Shown here: positions 30,106 to 33,866 of the stretch, piece after piece | Numbering within the stretch: the first letter of the stretch is position 1 | Layout: each line of letters begins with the position of its first letter | IMG/VR virus record: IMGVR_UViG_3300007276_000153 | Span: 1-33,866 of that record | Strand: one strand, 5' to 3' | DNA: 33,866 bases | DNA from: a virus | Made by a program: the position numbers and the translations under genes | Notes under the pieces: model-generated | What the model was told of the DNA's origin: nothing | The model's input: only the letters and a program-made list of their open reading frames with translations | The model's database searches: none

Positions 30106-30644
30106 ATAAGATAAATAATTATAAGTTAAGAGACTTCTTAAAAAAGGATGAGAAGCTTATAGAAGAGTATGCTACCATGCTGTCTTTTATAGAGCCAATA
30201 CCTACTAAAAATGAATTATTCTATATGCCTCTGGAGGATGTAGATTTTATAAAGAGGAGTATAGCTAAGATAGACCTCCCTCTTATGGTAGCTATCCTAG
30301 AGAAGTGTAATGACCTATCTGAGGAGGAAGTAATGGCCATGCCTATAGTATCCTTTTATGGTAATATTAGGAGCGTTAAGCTCCAGCTTGATAAGATACT
30401 GACTCTGGAGGAAGAGAAGCTCTCTAGCAGCGTACCTAATCTTAAATGGGAGACTGTAGAGGGTTCTAAAAGACTCAGTCCTTTTGGTATCCATAATACT
30501 TTAGACAAATTGTCTGCAGGAGATATATTAAAATGGGATGCCATTAAGAAGCTTCCTTATGACTTAGTATTCGTAAAGTTATTTATGGATAGAGTAAGAG
30601 GAGATATAGATTACGAAATGAGTAAAATTAAAACTAAACAATAG
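30099..30644 (+). CDS. Hypothetical protein, possible tail assembly protein (181 aa)
   Basis: I chose ATG 30099 (overlapping the terminase stop as ATGGTAG) over the GTG at 30087. The protein is helical (LIEEYATMLSFIEPIPTKNE, LPYDLVFVKLFMDRV), a composition reminiscent of tail assembly chaperones. It lies between terminase and tail genes. No specific family is visible, so chaperone is only a hint. It ends in a TAGATATG junction. Confidence 0.55.
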   Translation: MVDKINNYKLRDFLKKDEKLIEEYATMLSFIEPIPTKNELFYMPLEDVDFIKRSIAKIDLPLMVAILEKCNDLSEEEVMAMPIVSFYGNIRSVKLQLDKILTLEEEKLSSSVPNLKWETVEGSKRLSPFGIHNTLDKLSAGDILKWDAIKKLPYDLVFVKLFMDRVRGDIDYEMSKIKTKQ

Positions 30645-30646
30645 AT

Positions 30647-31087
30647 ATGTATTCAATACTAAAAACAGTAGCAGCAGCAGCGACCCCTACAGCGTATCCT
30701 TTCACTTATGCTAGGCAGGACTTTGCTAATCTTTTTGACGAAGTGGAAGCCACTGGCCTCCCTCATATATTCCTAGACAGTGTAAAGGTCTCAGAGAGTT
30801 ATGATAATTATGACAATTTAATAGAGAAGACTTATACAGGCTCCTTTATGATAGTAGTCTCTAGTGATATAGATGAGGGAGATTATAATACTAGATACAC
30901 CAATAGGATTAAGCCTATTTTAGATGCTACTGTAGATGAGATTAGGATAGCCCTTCATGTAGCTGACTGGATTAAGATTAATGGCTGGGATATTACTGAA
31001 GTTATTAATATGTTTGGTTATGGATTCGATGGTGTATTAATAGATTTTAACATAGTGGAGGACACTCAGAGAACTACAGCACAATGA
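30647..31087 (+). CDS. Tail or neck protein (146 aa)
   Basis: A mixed alpha/beta protein beginning MYSILKTVAAAATPTAYPF, with a central strand segment (YTGSFMIVVSSDIDEGDY) and a C-terminal strand pair (GYGFDGVLIDFNIVED). Size, composition and location upstream of tail genes fit a tail completion or tail terminator protein. It ends in an ATGA overlap with the next gene. Confidence 0.5.
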   Translation: MYSILKTVAAAATPTAYPFTYARQDFANLFDEVEATGLPHIFLDSVKVSESYDNYDNLIEKTYTGSFMIVVSSDIDEGDYNTRYTNRIKPILDATVDEIRIALHVADWIKINGWDITEVINMFGYGFDGVLIDFNIVEDTQRTTAQ

Positions 31088-31539
31088 TAGGAGATAATAA
31101 GACACTGAGAGACGAAATGGAGAAGCTGGTAGATGATATAAGAGCTGCTTATGAGGATAGTGGTAAGAAAGTATCTGGAGAGTTTTCTAAGGGCTTAAAA
31201 GTCACATATAACTCTAGGGGAGCTACTCTCTCAGGATATGCTTACCTAGCAGGTAGGAAGGCAGGAGGAGTGCCTCCTATAGATATAATTAAGAAATGGG
31301 TAGAGGCCAGAGGTATAAGAGGGAGAAGACCAGAAATGACCTCCACTATGGTGGCTAAGGCTATAGCCTTCTCAATAGCTAATAATGGAACCCTAGCAGA
31401 GAACCATAAAGCTATCTATGATGAGGTAGTGACACCTCAGCGGATACAGAGCATAGTAGATAAAGTATCTGCTATTAATGTTCAGGAGTTTACAAACGCA
31501 GTGACTATAGAGATGAAAAAACTAACAACAAATATTTAA
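31084..31539 (+). CDS. Tail completion-like protein (151 aa)
   Basis: A basic N-terminal helix (KTLRDEMEKLVDDIRAAYED), a strand region with a SGYAYLAGRKAGGVPP loop, and a long segment (IIKKWVEARGIRGRRPE) are reminiscent of HK97 gp10-type or minor tail proteins that join head and tail. It overlaps the upstream gene by four bases. The assignment is by general shape, so uncertain. Confidence 0.45.
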   Translation: MIGDNKTLRDEMEKLVDDIRAAYEDSGKKVSGEFSKGLKVTYNSRGATLSGYAYLAGRKAGGVPPIDIIKKWVEARGIRGRRPEMTSTMVAKAIAFSIANNGTLAENHKAIYDEVVTPQRIQSIVDKVSAINVQEFTNAVTIEMKKLTTNI

Positions 31540-31545
31540 AATATT

Positions 31546-32649
31546 ATGGCATTCACATTCACAAAAGAACCTACAGGAATTTATCCAGTATATAATGACA
31601 GCTTCTTAGAATTTAGCTCAAATTTAGCAGCTAATGTAGAGGGACATATAGACGTAGCAGAGCTAGGAGGAGATACATTTACAGTTAATCCAGATGCTTC
31701 TGGGAAGTACTTATTTAATCTGAAGGAAATAGCCAAGAGCTTAATTAACTCAGATGGATTTAGAGACCCAGATGACAGCTTCCCTGCAGGCTGGGGAGCT
31801 TCATATCTTTACGGATACCAAGAGCTTAACCTTACAGTAAGAGCTACAGATGCTGGAGCTGGTTCTGACAGTACCTCTAAGACCTACTACTTTATTAGAG
31901 GAGCTAAGCAAATTGGAGAGGTAATATTTGTTAATCCAGCACAGCTACTTAACTACTCAGATGGTGGTGTAAACTATAGACTAACATACTGGGAGGGATA
32001 CCCTTTTAGCTTTGAGCTCCAGAGATTAACTGCTGCAGACTCTCTCACTATTAAGAATGTTAATACAGGCCTCACAGGTACAGCTCTGGTAGCTCCTTCT
32101 ACAGGAACCTATAGAGTACATATAGATAAGGTGGCTGCTAACTGGAGCTCTGCTGCCTACCTAGCCCTTCCAGATAATGAGAGCCTATTAGAGCTCAGTG
32201 TAAATGCAATATTAAAAACTAATCTATTCCTTAAGAAGGTAGTACAGAATAGAGGAGTCTATCTTAAGTGGTTCAATGCAGATGGTGGCTACTCTTACTT
32301 TTTATTTGAGCACTTTTATAGAGAAGAGGTAAGGAGCAGGAGTATAGGGACTGTAAATAGCAATAGCTTTGAGAATGTAGGTAGTGCTGTGGCACCTAGC
32401 AGGTCTCTAGGGAAGTCTGGGGAGGTCTCATATACATTAAAAGCCACTGTGGATGACAATGAAGTAAATATAATAAGAAGCCTCTTTACTAGCCCCTCAG
32501 TCCAGATGTGGAGTAAAACGGAGCCTATGCTATTAGGAGAGTTTATAGACGTAGATATAAGCTCCAGCTTCAGCGTGGTTAATAAAAAGAATAAGAATGA
32601 TGTAAGAGTAAAAATTACTCTTCCTGAATTAATTACACCTATACTATAA
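31546..32649 (+). CDS. Tail/baseplate structural protein (367 aa)
   Basis: A beta-rich protein with no membrane segment. The N-terminus FTFTKEPTGIYPVYNDSFLE and a pattern of alternating strands and Gly/Asp turns suit a tail-tip or baseplate protein of Bacteroidetes phages. The gene starts after an A-rich spacer and overlaps the next tail gene in TAATG. It may form part of the distal tail that surrounds the tape measure. No specific family is claimed. Confidence 0.6.
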   Translation: MAFTFTKEPTGIYPVYNDSFLEFSSNLAANVEGHIDVAELGGDTFTVNPDASGKYLFNLKEIAKSLINSDGFRDPDDSFPAGWGASYLYGYQELNLTVRATDAGAGSDSTSKTYYFIRGAKQIGEVIFVNPAQLLNYSDGGVNYRLTYWEGYPFSFELQRLTAADSLTIKNVNTGLTGTALVAPSTGTYRVHIDKVAANWSSAAYLALPDNESLLELSVNAILKTNLFLKKVVQNRGVYLKWFNADGGYSYFLFEHFYREEVRSRSIGTVNSNSFENVGSAVAPSRSLGKSGEVSYTLKATVDDNEVNIIRSLFTSPSVQMWSKTEPMLLGEFIDVDISSSFSVVNKKNKNDVRVKITLPELITPIL

Positions 32650-33866
32650 TGACTGAGAGACTAATAATAACTACAGCAGGGAGCTCTCCTATAGAGCTAG
32701 ACTTATATCCTAAGACTAAGGTAGCTATGACTTTTAGCCTTAATGATATTAGTGATATTTCTAACAGGAATAGCACATACTCTAATACTATTAAGATACC
32801 TAAAACTGGTAATAATATAGCAGCCTTTAAGAACTTAGGGACTATAGGAGAAGCTAATGGATTAGCTTATACTCAGGTTCCCTGTGATTACTACATAGGC
32901 TATACCCTTATTATTTCTGGAGGGTTCCTTCAGATAATGGGCTATGATGATAAAAACTATAATTGTGCCTTATTTAATGGTATCCTCTCTCTGGAGCAGA
33001 TACTAGGAGGCCAGAAGCTTATAGATTTAGATAACTCTAATTTAACACATACTAGAAGTATTACCACTGTAAGAAGTAATAGGCAGAATACAGAGAACTT
33101 TACTTATCCTCTCTACTCTCCTAGTGCCTCTACTACTATTAGATGGCCACTAAGCCCTCCTACTTACTGGCACGTCACAGATGCCCAGCCTGTACTATTT
33201 GTACATACCCTGCTGACTAGGATTATTTCTCAGGCAGGATATACTTATTCTGGAGATATTTTCTCAGATGCTGGATTCCTTAAGGAGGTAATTACCCTAA
33301 GGAGTGCCCAGACTATATATAGCAATGCAGACTTTTTTAATGGCTCTGCAGAGGATGAGATTATAATGCCAGATATAAGCCAGATTAATTTCCTTAAGGA
33401 TATACTCCAGAGATATGGACAGGTAGTAAGACTGCAGGATGGCCAGCTTCAATTCATTAACATAGACTCCCTAATAAGTGGAGATATAGGAGTTAATGAC
33501 TGGAGTGATAAATACGCTGGAAGTACACAGGTTAAATATGACAGCAAATATGCAGAGGACAATATATTTACATTCTCATACAGTAATGAGGATGACAATT
33601 ATTCTGCAGGAGATGGCTCTCTATTAGTAGCTAATACTAATCTACAGGCAGAGAAGACTCAGTATAATAGCCCTATGGACTGGCTAAGTAATAAAGTAGC
33701 TGTATTCTATGATAGAGCCTCAGTGGCAAAAACTGATATACACGAGATTCTTATGTATGATGAGGTAGAGGCTAAGCCTATAAGTATTACTCCAGCTCTA
33801 TATAAGGTAGAGTGGGCTCCTACTTATGCCTATATAGTATCTACTGAGACTAATACCAGCCCTACA
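32649..33866 (+). CDS. Distal tail/baseplate-like protein, 3' end outside window (at least 406 aa)
   Basis: The frame opens at ATG 32649 (TAATG overlap) and runs to the last base without a stop, so the C-terminus is missing. The start PIELDLYPKTKVAMTFSLND followed by NRNSTYSNTIKIPKTGNN is a pattern seen in tail proteins of Bacteroidetes phages and prophages. The rest is beta-rich with aromatic-Gly turns. The tape measure reads into the left end, so this gene and that one probably lie close together in the full genome. Confidence 0.7.
   Translation, partial: MTERLIITTAGSSPIELDLYPKTKVAMTFSLNDISDISNRNSTYSNTIKIPKTGNNIAAFKNLGTIGEANGLAYTQVPCDYYIGYTLIISGGFLQIMGYDDKNYNCALFNGILSLEQILGGQKLIDLDNSNLTHTRSITTVRSNRQNTENFTYPLYSPSASTTIRWPLSPPTYWHVTDAQPVLFVHTLLTRIISQAGYTYSGDIFSDAGFLKEVITLRSAQTIYSNADFFNGSAEDEIIMPDISQINFLKDILQRYGQVVRLQDGQLQFINIDSLISGDIGVNDWSDKYAGSTQVKYDSKYAEDNIFTFSYSNEDDNYSAGDGSLLVANTNLQAEKTQYNSPMDWLSNKVAVFYDRASVAKTDIHEILMYDEVEAKPISITPALYKVEWAPTYAYIVSTETNTSPT

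Noticed and set aside
1-33866. tRNA genes
   Set aside because: No cloverleaf with a GGTTCRAATCC-type T arm was found on reading either strand; a program such as tRNAscan-SE would settle it.

Overview
This window reads as most of a tailed (siphovirus-like) bacteriophage genome from a Bacteroidota host. All supported genes lie on the + strand, packed head to tail, often with 1-base TAATG or 4-base ATGA overlaps. Pointers to Bacteroidota are: almost no Shine-Dalgarno sequences, with A-rich start contexts instead; two promoter matches of the TAnnTTTG type; a primase-helicase whose N-terminus resembles BT4734/VirE-type domains; and capsid, portal, terminase and tape-measure motifs of the kind seen in Bacteroidetes phages. 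I found no integrase, tRNA gene, CRISPR array or insertion sequence. Family names come from motif recognition, not database searches.

Layout. 2-1243 is the C-terminal end of the tape measure protein, closed by a terminator. 1396-6257 holds about 20 small, mostly unrecognised genes, in two units that start from near-identical promoter/hairpin leaders (about 1326 and 3253) and a third after a terminator at 4920. One of these proteins (4365) may be an OB-fold DNA-binding protein. 6258-6680 is a structured region with C-rich hairpins, direct repeats and palindromes, just before the replication block. 6681-11884 contains a large primase-like/SF2 helicase fusion, a second SNF2-like helicase and a VRR-NUC nuclease. 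11885-15481 carries small genes, a lipoprotein with an EF-hand-like loop, a sigma-like protein, a calcineurin-like phosphoesterase and a small zinc-knuckle protein, ending at a strong terminator.

15624-20532 is the head module: ClpP-like protease/scaffold, major capsid protein, two accessory structural proteins, portal and connector. 20535-28370 is a lysis and receptor-binding module: small membrane proteins, a spanin candidate, a holin-like protein, a 1288-residue tail fibre with an S74 chaperone domain, four smaller tail proteins and a GH24 lysozyme. 28370-33866 holds the terminase subunits and tail genes. The last gene runs off the right end and the tape measure runs in from the left, so the window is probably a circularly permuted genome or one with a small part missing.

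The strongest oddities are: a portal gene split by one in-frame TAG although about 16 other genes end in TAG; an apparently complete absence of GATC; extreme CpG scarcity with one clear outlier gene (20791-21390); duplicated promoter-leader cassettes; an intergenic RNA with interlocking stems at 12980-13024; and a repeat/palindrome cluster at 6511-6622 that could be an origin or control site.
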